Shown: in pieces, positions 1 to 8,700 of the stretch
Position numbering within the stretch: the stretch's first letter is position 1
Layout of the letters: every line of letters begins with the position of its first letter
Assembly (NCBI GenBank): GCA_002393865.1
Contig: DGUD01000192.1
Coordinates: forward strand, 1 to 26,259
Source of the DNA: Treponema sp. UBA4319
Lineage (GTDB): Bacteria; Spirochaetota; Spirochaetia; Treponematales; Treponemataceae
Length of the DNA stretch: 26,259 nucleotides
Reading direction: 5' to 3'
Translations under genes and position numbers: made by a program
Notes under the pieces: model-generated
Seen by the model: only the letters and a program-made list of their open reading frames with translations
The model's database searches: none
What the model was told of the DNA's origin: nothing

Positions 1-3000
1 CCCGACGTCGAGTTCATCCTGGACATCGGCGGGCAGGACATGAAGTGCCTGCGCATGAAGGACGGCGCTATCGTCTCCGTGCAGCTTAACGAGGCCTGCT
101 CGTCCGGTTGCGGCAGCTTCCTTGACAACTTTGCCCACACGATGGGCATGGACGTGCGGGAATTCTCTAGGATTGCCCTGCTTGCCCCGAAGCCGGTTGA
201 TCTGGGCACCCGCTGCACGGTGTTCATGAACAGCCGCGTCAAGCAGGCGCAGAAGGAGGGCGCGTCCGTCGCCGACATCTCGGCCGGTCTCTCGTATTCT
301 GTCATAAAGAACGCACTCTTCAAGGTCATAAAGCTGCGCAAGGCGAGCGACATCGGCTCCAAGGTCGTGGTGCAGGGCGGCACCTTCAACAACGATGCCG
401 TGCTGCGCGCCTTTGAGAAGATTGCGGGCGTGCAGGTATTCCGCCCGAATGTGGCGGGGCTGATGGGCGCATACGGCTCGGCGCTCATCGCGCAGGATCA
501 GTGGGAGGATCTGCGCCGCCCCAAGCCCGGCGACCCTGACCAGACGCCTAAATTCGTCAGGAGCGGCATTGCGACGCCGGATCAGCTGGAATCCTTCTCC
601 GTGAGCCTTGAGCTGCGACGCTGCGGCAAGTGCCCCAACAACTGCCTGCTGACGATAAACACCTTCGGCGCGGGGGCGGCGGGCAGCCCCGTGCGCAAAT
701 TTGTGACCGGCAACCGCTGCGAGCGCGGCGCGGAGCTGGGCGGAGAGGCCTCCGTGGTGGATGCGAGCAGCAAGGAGAACACGGGCGTGGAGGGCGACGG
801 CGCCGAGCTGCCGAACCTCTTCGACTGGAAGTACAAACGGCTCTTCCACTATGTGCCGCTGCGGCCGGAGGATGCGCCGCTGGGCGACGTCGGCATTCCG
901 CGCGTGCTCAATATGTACGAGAATTACCCGCTGTGGTTCACCTTCTTTACCAAGCTCGGTTTCCGTGTGCGGCTGTCCCCCCGCTCCGGCCGCGCCGTCT
1001 ACGAGAAGGGGCTTGAGACCATCCCGTCGGAATCCGTCTGCTATCCCGGCAAAATCTCCCACGGGCACGTGGAGAGCCTGCTGCAGTCCGGTTGCAAATT
1101 CATCTTCTACCCCTGCGCCCCTTACGAGCGGCAGGAGGACGAAGGCGCGGGCAACCACTATAACTGCCCCATCGTCACCAGCTACCCGGAGGTGCTGCGC
1201 AACAACATCGACGCGCTGCGGCAGGATCCGTCGGTGCTCTTCATGAACCCCTTCCTTCCCATCTACGACAAGCAGCGCCTCGGCGAGCGCCTCTACGAGG
1301 AGCTGTCCAAGCATTTTCCGCTGACGATGGAGCAGGTATCCGCTGCCCTTGACGCCGCATGGCAGGAGCAGGATGCCTTCAGGAAGGACGTCCAGATGAA
1401 GGGCGAGGAGGCGCTGGAGGAAATCATCACGCGCGGCGTGAACGGCATTGTGCTCGCGGGTCGCCCCTACCACCTTGACCCGGAAATCAACCACGGTATC
1501 CCGGAGCTGATACACGGGCTGGGGCTTGCCGTCTTTACGGAGGATTCCGTGGCGCACCTCGGCAGCATAGAGCGGCCACTGCGCATCATGGACCAGTGGA
1601 CCTACCACAACCGCCTGTACCGCGCCGCCTCCTTTGTGAGCGGCATGCCGAACCTTGAGCTTGTGCAGCTGACTTCCTTCGGCTGCGGGCTTGACGCGGT
1701 GACCGCAGACCAGGTGGACGAGATTCTCCGCGCCAAATCCCGCATGTATACCCTCATCAAGATTGACGAGGGCAGCAACCTGGGGGCGGTGCGCATCCGT
1801 ATCCGCTCGCTCATCGCGGCAGTGAAGGCACGGGAGCGCAGGAACCGCAGGCTGCCGGTAAAGTCGTCTGCGTACCGCAGGCAGGTATTCAGCAAGGAGA
1901 TGCGCTACACGCACACTATCCTTGCGCCGCAGATGAGCCCCATCCACTTCCGCATCCTCCAGCAGGCCTTCCGGGCGGCGGGCTACAATTTTGTCATCCT
2001 TGATGCCGTCGATCCGGCCGCCGTTGAGACAGGCTTAAAATATGTGAACAACGACGCCTGCTACCCGTCCATCCTTGTGGCCGGGCAGATGATTGCGGCG
2101 CTTCAGAGCGGCAAGTACGACCTGAACAAGGTGAGCCTGATGATAACCCAGACCGGCGGTGGCTGCCGTGCCACGAACTACATCGGCTTTATCCGCCGCG
2201 CCCTTGCGGATGCCGGGCTGTCCCATATTCCTGTCATCTCCCTGAGCGCGCAGGGCTTCGAGCAGAATCCTGGTTTTAAGATAACATTCAAACTGCTTGA
2301 CGCGGCGCTCAAGGCTGTCATCATCGGCGATCTGCTCATGCGCTGCCTGTACCGGGTGCGCCCCTACGAGGCCGAGCCGGGCAGCGCCGACCGCCTTCTG
2401 GAGAAATGGAGCACGGTGGCGGAGCGCGCCATGGGGCACATGGGCGTGTTCCGCTACCACCAGATTATCAGGGGCATCGTGCGGGACTTTGACAGGCTGC
2501 CGCTGCTGCCGGTCAAGAAGCCCCGTGTCGGCGTCGTGGGTGAGATTCTGGTGAAATTCCACCCGACGGCGAACAATCAGATAGTGGAGACCATAGAGCG
2601 GGAGGGCGCGGAATGCGTCATGCCGGATCTTGCGGACTTCCTCTTCTACTCGTTCAGCACGGGCATCTTCCGCCACGAGGAGCTGGCATTCCCCAAGAAG
2701 ACGGAACGCAACGCGCGGCTCTTCGTGTGGCTGCTGGAGCGCTACCGCACGTGCATGAAGCGCTGCCTGCGGAAAAGTCGCCGCTTTGAGGCACCAACTT
2801 TGATTTACAAATTGATGAAAGGTGTCGATGATATAGTACAGACGGGCAATATCATGGGCGAAGGATGGTTCCTTACCGCCGAGATGGTGGAGCTTATCAG
2901 GGACGGCGTGAGCAGCATCGCCTGCGTGCAGCCGTTCGCGTGCCTGCCGAACCACGTGACCGGCAAAGGCATGATAAAGGAGCTCCGCAGGCGCTATCCC

Positions 3001-3240
3001 GACGCGAACATTGCCGCCATCGATTATGACCCCGGCTCAAGCGAGGTGAACCAGCTGAACCGCCTGAAGCTGCTGCTGAGCAATGCCCCGGTGGGCAGGC
3101 ACCCGGACGAGGGCGCCGACGGCATGATTCACGTGCCGGGGGGCGGGGTAGTGGAGCCTGAGCTGCGGCATGCCGAAGGCGGCATGGCGTTCGGTGACAC
3201 GGAGCCGGTGAACGCGAGTGATATGCCGGTGGCCGACTAG
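1..3240 (+). CDS. Acyl-CoA dehydratase activase-related protein (BadF/HgdC ASKHA ATPase plus DUF2229-type region), 5' truncated by window
   Basis: The frame is open from base 1, so the start lies upstream; 1,079 residues are visible. The first residues carry the ATPase motif IGGQD (visible residues 9-13), followed by NEACSSGCGSF, where C33 and C37 sit at the position of the [4Fe-4S] ligand of 2-hydroxyacyl-CoA dehydratase activators. A Cys cluster RRCGKCPNNC (C208, C211, C215) follows, then a DUF2229-like stretch with ESVCYPGK (about 344-351), and later blocks TQTGGGCRATNY (about 717-728) and CVQPFACLPNHV (about 976-987) typical of dehydratase-component-like regions. Known family: activases drive ATP-dependent electron transfer to 2-hydroxyacyl-CoA dehydratases; the long fused forms are common in anaerobes and their substrate is mostly unknown. 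No separate dehydratase subunit gene is visible nearby. The Asp/Glu/Gly-rich last ~50 residues look non-conserved. Family call firm, substrate unknown. Confidence 0.85.
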   Translation, partial: PDVEFILDIGGQDMKCLRMKDGAIVSVQLNEACSSGCGSFLDNFAHTMGMDVREFSRIALLAPKPVDLGTRCTVFMNSRVKQAQKEGASVADISAGLSYSVIKNALFKVIKLRKASDIGSKVVVQGGTFNNDAVLRAFEKIAGVQVFRPNVAGLMGAYGSALIAQDQWEDLRRPKPGDPDQTPKFVRSGIATPDQLESFSVSLELRRCGKCPNNCLLTINTFGAGAAGSPVRKFVTGNRCERGAELGGEASVVDASSKENTGVEGDGAELPNLFDWKYKRLFHYVPLRPEDAPLGDVGIPRVLNMYENYPLWFTFFTKLGFRVRLSPRSGRAVYEKGLETIPSESVCYPGKISHGHVESLLQSGCKFIFYPCAPYERQEDEGAGNHYNCPIVTSYPEVLRNNIDALRQDPSVLFMNPFLPIYDKQRLGERLYEELSKHFPLTMEQVSAALDAAWQEQDAFRKDVQMKGEEALEEIITRGVNGIVLAGRPYHLDPEINHGIPELIHGLGLAVFTEDSVAHLGSIERPLRIMDQWTYHNRLYRAASFVSGMPNLELVQLTSFGCGLDAVTADQVDEILRAKSRMYTLIKIDEGSNLGAVRIRIRSLIAAVKARERRNRRLPVKSSAYRRQVFSKEMRYTHTILAPQMSPIHFRILQQAFRAAGYNFVILDAVDPAAVETGLKYVNNDACYPSILVAGQMIAALQSGKYDLNKVSLMITQTGGGCRATNYIGFIRRALADAGLSHIPVISLSAQGFEQNPGFKITFKLLDAALKAVIIGDLLMRCLYRVRPYEAEPGSADRLLEKWSTVAERAMGHMGVFRYHQIIRGIVRDFDRLPLLPVKKPRVGVVGEILVKFHPTANNQIVETIEREGAECVMPDLADFLFYSFSTGIFRHEELAFPKKTERNARLFVWLLERYRTCMKRCLRKSRRFEAPTLIYKLMKGVDDIVQTGNIMGEGWFLTAEMVELIRDGVSSIACVQPFACLPNHVTGKGMIKELRRRYPDANIAAIDYDPGSSEVNQLNRLKLLLSNAPVGRHPDEGADGMIHVPGGGVVEPELRHAEGGMAFGDTEPVNASDMPVAD

Positions 3241-3378
3241 CTGCTGCCCGTCCGTCTGTTTTTTAGGGGAACGCCGGAACGTCCCTGAGCGCATTGCTCC
3301 GGATGTTCCTTCCCCTGCGTGCCGGTCGCACCGGAGTGCCCTGTCAAGAGGCGCTAGTTCTGGAGGTCAGAGATAGCT

Positions 3379-4869
3379 ATGATTCAGTTCCGCATGGAAA
3401 GCAAGAAGATGTTCCCCGCCGGCAGCCTGTTTGCCGTCATTGCGATGCTTGTCGCCGCCGTCCCCGCGCGCGCGGACTACTGCCGCCTGGGCATACCCGA
3501 TTCAAGGACTATCCGCGAGAGGGTTATCGGGACGTGGCTTGAGGCTCCCGTCGCGGATGTCCGCGCCCGCCAGCCTGAGCTGATGCACGATGACGCCGGG
3601 AACACCTTTCAGATACGCGCGGAGGAATCCGGCAAGGAGCTCGCGATTATCATTGCGCCCGGCGCAGACGACGGTAGTTTCCCGGCGGACGCGCCCGGCA
3701 GCTGGGTGCTGTTCCGCGAGAACGCGCGGAGCGGCAAGGCGCTGCGCCTCCAGCTCTATTTCAACAAGGACGCGGACGTTCATGCCGAATTCCGCAACGG
3801 GGACAACAAGACCTTCTGCGACATGATAGTGTTCGGCTGTTACGCTGCCCGTTCTGTTCCCGTCGGCGTCTCATTCCGGAGCCTGTACCTGCTCTCCTTC
3901 GACGAGGTGGTGGACATGACGTCCGCGACGCTCCCGTGGGGCAAGGTGACCGCGGAGCCGGGGCAGTACGAGCACGTGCTGCAGATGGTGGACATCATGC
4001 GCCTGTGGCAGCCGCAGACCGTCTTTACCGACGATGCCTGCTACAACGAGAACGGCGAGCTGTATTCCATACGGCTCAACGAGCCGCTTGCCGCCGCCGC
4101 AGACGTGGATGACTACGCCGCGGATGGCGGGGAAGAGGAGAATGTCTACATCAAGGATCCCGCGCAGCGGGCCGCCCAGAACGCCGCTCCGTCCGGGACT
4201 TCCGGAAAGCTTATGATGAGCAACGCCGGCTTTGTGAAGTGGGTCGCCGACGGTATCATCGAGCCTGCCACCGGCAGCCGCACCAAGGTCTCCGAGATGA
4301 AGAGCCCCACGGTGAACTACAACAGCCTCGGCAAGAACGGCGTCACCTCTCAGGGCTGGAACATATCCTTTACGCTTGACTGGTGCCGCAACCTTGCGGT
4401 GGAGGCGCTGAACGCGCGTTCCAGCCGCCGTACCTACCAGTACAAGATGGGCAGCAAGGACGAGACCGGCGTCGATGTGGATATCAAGCCCTTTGTGGCC
4501 GATATCTCCGGCGGCAAAATCGTGCGCACCACCGGCTACACCAAGGACACCGGCTATTCCCTGCGCGAGCTGAAGGCGCTGCTCTACGTGCTCGCCGTCA
4601 CGGAGCCGCGCTACATCTACTTCGGGGCGATAAAGCAGTATTCCTCAGAGACCGCGGACGGCGGCACCGGGCGGAAGGGCAGCAACCTGGACTTCGTGTT
4701 CAACAGCTGCGTCGTCTTTATGCCGTATTTTGACGACGACGGGCGCTTTGACTGCCGCGTGTTCTCCAGCGGTACCGAAAGCGACCTTGACAGCTTTGTC
4801 GCCTCGCAGAAGAACTCCTACGTCCATCTGGAGCGCGTCAAGTCAAGCGAATTCTTTGCTCCCCGCTGA
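3379..4869 (+). CDS. Exported protein of unknown function, 496 aa
   Basis: I do not recognise this family. The protein begins with a basic segment and a hydrophobic stretch (about residues 12-29) ending in ARA before D33, a good signal peptidase I site, so it is predicted to be exported to the periplasm or beyond. There is no lipobox. The mature part is soluble-looking, with an acidic stretch around residues 240-255 and a conserved-looking C-terminal half (for example YSLRELKALLYVLAVTEPRY around residues 394-413). The start at 3379 is supported by GGAGG at 3362-3366, 12 bases upstream; ATGs at 3394 and 3409 are alternatives that would still leave a signal peptide. The HAD hydrolase gene follows 20 bases downstream, so the two are probably co-transcribed, but this does not reveal a function. 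Confidence 0.75.
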   Translation: MIQFRMESKKMFPAGSLFAVIAMLVAAVPARADYCRLGIPDSRTIRERVIGTWLEAPVADVRARQPELMHDDAGNTFQIRAEESGKELAIIIAPGADDGSFPADAPGSWVLFRENARSGKALRLQLYFNKDADVHAEFRNGDNKTFCDMIVFGCYAARSVPVGVSFRSLYLLSFDEVVDMTSATLPWGKVTAEPGQYEHVLQMVDIMRLWQPQTVFTDDACYNENGELYSIRLNEPLAAAADVDDYAADGGEEENVYIKDPAQRAAQNAAPSGTSGKLMMSNAGFVKWVADGIIEPATGSRTKVSEMKSPTVNYNSLGKNGVTSQGWNISFTLDWCRNLAVEALNARSSRRTYQYKMGSKDETGVDVDIKPFVADISGGKIVRTTGYTKDTGYSLRELKALLYVLAVTEPRYIYFGAIKQYSSETADGGTGRKGSNLDFVFNSCVVFMPYFDDDGRFDCRVFSSGTESDLDSFVASQKNSYVHLERVKSSEFFAPR

Positions 4870-4889
4870 GAGACTGCAAAGGAGCTGGT

Positions 4890-5561
4890 ATGTATGGTGG
4901 AATAAAAGCCGTTGCTTTTGACATCGACGGGACACTCTACCCTTCGTGGCGCCTCTATGTCCGCGTCGCGGGGCATTTTGTCCGCCACCTTTCGTTCTTT
5001 ATCAGCTATAACAAAGTCCGCAATATCCTGCACCGCACGGCGCCCCTCGCCGATTTCTTCGAGTACCAGGCGCGCCTGCTCGCGGAGGAGATGCAGGTTT
5101 CCCCGGAATTCGCAAAGGACAAAATCAACGACATCTGCTACGACGGGCTCAAGCCCTACTTTTTCAAGGTAAAGCCCTATCCTGATGTCTACGCGACCTT
5201 CTGCGCCTTCAAGTCGGCGGGGCTCAAGCTGGGCATACTCTCGGACTTCCCGCCGGAGCAGAAGGGGCGGCTGTGGGGGCTGCGCTCCCTCTGCGACGTC
5301 TGCATCGGCTCCGAGGAATCCGGGGCGCTCAAGCCCTCCATCTACCCCTTCGGCATCCTCGCAAAGAAGCTCGGCGTAAAGCCGGAGGAAATCCTCTATG
5401 TGGGGAACAGCGTAAAGTATGACGTGCGCGGCGCCAATAACTACGGCATGAAGAGCGCCTATCTGCTCAAAGGCCTGCGGCGACTGTGCAATATCAGGCT
5501 CCGGGAGGCCGACATCTCTTTCCGCAGCTACAAGGAGCTGCAGAACATCGTGCTGCGCTAG
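4890..5561 (+). CDS. HAD-superfamily hydrolase (phosphatase-like), 223 aa
   Basis: All four HAD motifs are visible: motif I DIDGTLY with nucleophile D11 and D13, motif II around S118 in LGILSDF, motif III lysine K148 in GALKPSIYPF, and motif IV in ILYVGNSVKYDVRGA (D178). The helical insert between motifs I and II (about residues 18-95) is a C1-type cap, so small phosphorylated metabolites are the likely substrates; the sequence does not say which. The length is normal for a single-domain HAD phosphatase. The start is supported by AAAGGAG at 4878-4884, five bases before the ATG. It lies 20 bases behind the exported-protein gene and ahead of a candidate terminator, so it is likely the last gene of that transcript. 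Substrate assignment is not possible from sequence. Confidence 0.88.
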   Translation: MYGGIKAVAFDIDGTLYPSWRLYVRVAGHFVRHLSFFISYNKVRNILHRTAPLADFFEYQARLLAEEMQVSPEFAKDKINDICYDGLKPYFFKVKPYPDVYATFCAFKSAGLKLGILSDFPPEQKGRLWGLRSLCDVCIGSEESGALKPSIYPFGILAKKLGVKPEEILYVGNSVKYDVRGANNYGMKSAYLLKGLRRLCNIRLREADISFRSYKELQNIVLR

Positions 5562-5607
5562 CGTGCGTGCCCTGCTGCGGGGCTCTGTCCGCTACGATGT
5601 TTTTTTT
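5559..5607 (+). terminator. Candidate rho-independent terminator after the HAD hydrolase gene
   Basis: TAGCG (5559-5563) can pair with CGCTA (5590-5594), enclosing a second hairpin GCCC/GGGC (5569-5572 with 5580-5583), and a run of eight T follows at 5600-5607. The five-base gap between stem and T-run and the interrupted stem make this a moderate candidate. Its place between a short operon and a gene with its own promoter fits. Confidence 0.42.
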
Positions 5608-5721
5608 CAGTTGAAATTCAGTTTATCCATCCTCATGCTGCCACCGTGCCGCCGCAGGGGCGGAACTTGCGCCGAAAATACGCAGTTCCTGCAAGTTATG
5701 GTAGATATAATTCTATAAATG

Positions 5722-5730
5722 TGCTATACT
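5722..5730 (+). promoter_or_regulatory. Extended -10 promoter for the giant coiled-coil gene
   Basis: TGCTATACT matches the extended -10 consensus (TGn then TATAAT with one mismatch). It lies in a sharply AT-rich stretch and would start transcription near 5737, giving a leader of about 23 bases before the GTG at 5760. No good -35 is visible at 16-18 bases, as is common for extended -10 promoters. A second -10-like TATAAT lies at 5706-5711. Confidence 0.5.
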
Positions 5731-5759
5731 TATAGATATTTTTGGGTGGGTAAAAAAAA

Positions 5760-8700
5760 GTGGGAACGCTTGCTTGTATCATTATCTCTGTTATCTTATC
5801 GGGAGCATTGTCTGCTGTCTTGAGGCAAATCGACAAGAACGCCAGCTCCATGGAAAAAATAAAGCGCTATGCGGAGACCCGCAAGGCGGAATTCGATAAG
5901 TATTTTGATGAGCGCGGGCAGAATTTAAGCCGGCTTTCAGCAGAGCTCGACACGAAGAACATCGCTGTCAAGGCGGCGGTCAAGCGTCTTGACCAGCAGT
6001 ACGCCGAATTCACGGAGCGCGCCTCAGAGCTGCAGGCGCCGCTTGATGCCGTGAACGGCATAAACGATAAAATCGCCTCCTATGACAAAGCGCTCTCCAG
6101 CCTGATGGACATGACTGCCGCCGTGGAGCAGAACCTTGAGCGCGTAAAGAACGAGGCCGACATCATCGACAAATTCAACACGCGGCTTGACAAGCAGGAA
6201 AAGACGCTCTCCCTCATGGAGAAGAAGATTCCGGAGACTATCCGCAAATTCGCCGACAAGAACATCGAGCAGCTGAACCTCGTCAAAACCGACCTGCTTG
6301 ACCAGTATGCCGCGCGCGCCGAGGAAATCGGCGAGACTACCCAGCGCTATCTTGGCGAGAACAAGACCATCATGGAGAAAATCCAGTCGGATATCCGTGC
6401 CGCCTATGACAATGCCGCGGAGCAGGCGCGCCAGCTTGAGGACACCGCGTTCAAGGAGCTGCAGGCGCGCTCGGAGGAGCGCCGCTCAAAGACGCTTGAC
6501 GAGCTGGACAGCCAGTCCCGGCAGCTGGAAGCTCTGATTTCAGGCAAAATTCAGACCGCGCAGAAGAACATCATCGAGCGCACCAAGGCATTCGATTCCT
6601 CCTTTGCCGAGCAGAACAAGAAATTTGCCGACCAGTTCGACCAGAAAATCGGCAGCCTCTCTTCCTATGTGGAGAACAAGACCGGCGAGCTCATGCAGGA
6701 TCTTGAGGACAAGGCGAACCACCTGAACGATGCCATCGCGGAGCGCATCGGCGTCATGGACTCCACCTTTGCGGACAAGACCCGCGTCCTGACGGAGACC
6801 TTTGACGAGCGCGCCTCCGAGATGAGCGCATCCTTTGAGGACGTGACAGGAAAAATGCGGGACGACATAGACGACAGGACGAACGCCCTGCTCAGCCGCT
6901 TCAATGAGACCTCTGCGAACATCGCGACGTCTATCAAGGCCGCTGAAGATGATTTGCAGTCCCGCTTTGCTGCCACCACGGACACAATCGAGAATTCCAT
7001 GAGCAACACGGCGGATGCCCTGCAGGCGCAGTTCGAGGGGCGGAAGGCCGCGCTTGAGAATTCCATGAAGGACACCTTTGATTCGCTGACCGCCGCACTC
7101 CACGGCAAGACCGGCGAGCTGCAGAATCTCTTTGAGGAGCGGACGGCAAAGCTTGGCAGCGAGCTGCAGGCCGTCACCGACTCCCTGAACAACGCATGGC
7201 AGAGCGACAACGCCGAGATTCAGGGCCGATTTGACGAGGTCGTCGCCCGGCTGGAGCAAGATTTCAGCGGCCGCACGCAGGGGCTTGAGGACGACCTTGC
7301 CCAGAAGACGGCCACGCTGTCCGAGGCCATCAAGCAGCGGACTGCGAACCTTGTGAGCCTCTTCAACGAAAAGTCATCGGCGCTGGATGCCGATGTCCGC
7401 AAGCGTCTTGCCGGGCTGAACGAGTCTGTCAGCAACGACACGACGGCGCTGGAGGAGCTGCTGAAGAAAAAGGTGAACGACCTGAACGCGAAAGTTTCTT
7501 CTATTGATACGCAGATAAAGAACAAGACCGGTTCCCTTGAGAAGACTGTGGTGCAGGAGCTGACCGAGATGACCGACCATGTGCGCAAGCAGACTGACGC
7601 GGTTATCGCCGATTACAACGAGGCTTCCCGGCAGTACGGCACAGAGGTTGAGAGCCGCATCGCGGCGCTCCGCGCTGACCTGGACAGTCGCTTTGGCGGC
7701 ATCTCTGAGGAAATCGGCGGACGCGCAGACGGTGTGCATGCGGAGCTGTCCCGGCGCATGGACGACATCGACGGTGCCCTGAGCAGCAGGATAGCGGAGC
7801 TTGACAGCGGGGCTACGAGCCGCATGGACAGCATTTCCAGCGATATGGAGCAGAGAATAGCCGGGCTTGGCGAAGACGTGCACAAGCGCATCGGCGATAT
7901 CGACAATGCAGTGGTACAGCAGCTTTCTGCGCTCTCCGACGGCACCGGCCAGAAAATCGCTTCCCTGAGCGATGAGCTGGGCGCTCGCATCGATGGGCTT
8001 GCCAGCGATTCCGGCAGCAAAATCGCTTCCCTTGCCGGTGAGCTGGGCGCTCGTATCGACAGCCTTGCCAGCGATTCCGACAGCAAAATCACTTCCCTTG
8101 CCGACGGCGTCAAAAGCCGCATGGACGGCATTGAGGCTGATGCCCTCAATCGGCTCGCTTCCGTCTCCGAGACGCTGGGCGGCCGGATAGACAGCCTTGC
8201 CGGCGATGCCGGACAGAGAATCGACTCCCTTGCCGGTGAGCTGGGCGCTCGTATCGACAGCCTTGCCAGCGATTCCGACAGCAAAATCACTTCCCTTGCC
8301 GACGGCGTCAAAAGCCGCATGGACGATATTGAGACTGACGCCCGCGATAGGCTCGCTTCCGTCTCCGAGACGCTGGGCAGCAGCATCGGCAGCCTTGCCA
8401 GCGAGGCCGGCCAGAAGATTTCCGGGCTTTCCGATGATTTGTACGGACGTATAGAAGCGCTTACAAGCGATTCCGACAGCAGAATCACTTCCCTTGCCGA
8501 CAGCGTGAACAGCCGCATGGAGCGCATCGACGCCGATGCTTCCCGCGGAATCGACGCTTTCTCCGCCGAGATGCGCGGCAAGCTTGACAGCCTTGACGCT
8601 GAGCTGGCGCAGCGGATTGCTGCCGCTTCCGATACCGCAGACAGCCGCCTCGCGCAGGTTGACGATACCATCGCCGAGCTGACCGACAGAATCAGGAGCG

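Noticed and set aside
2800..2837. AT-rich patch with TATAGT inside the activase gene, a possible internal promoter
   Set aside because: The -35-like sequences are at wrong distances (14 and 26 bases) and no gene start follows.
2035..2955. 306-codon minus-strand frame inside the activase gene
   Set aside because: Antisense shadow of a strongly conserved + strand protein.
3265..3286. Inverted repeat AGGG..ACG / CGT..CCCT after the activase gene
   Set aside because: The T-run (3259-3264) precedes the stem on the + strand, so it does not form an intrinsic terminator for that gene.
7960..8530. Regularly spaced repeats that could suggest a CRISPR array
   Set aside because: Repeats are in frame, non-palindromic, spaced in multiples of 33 bp and encode hendecads; there are no unique spacers or cas genes.
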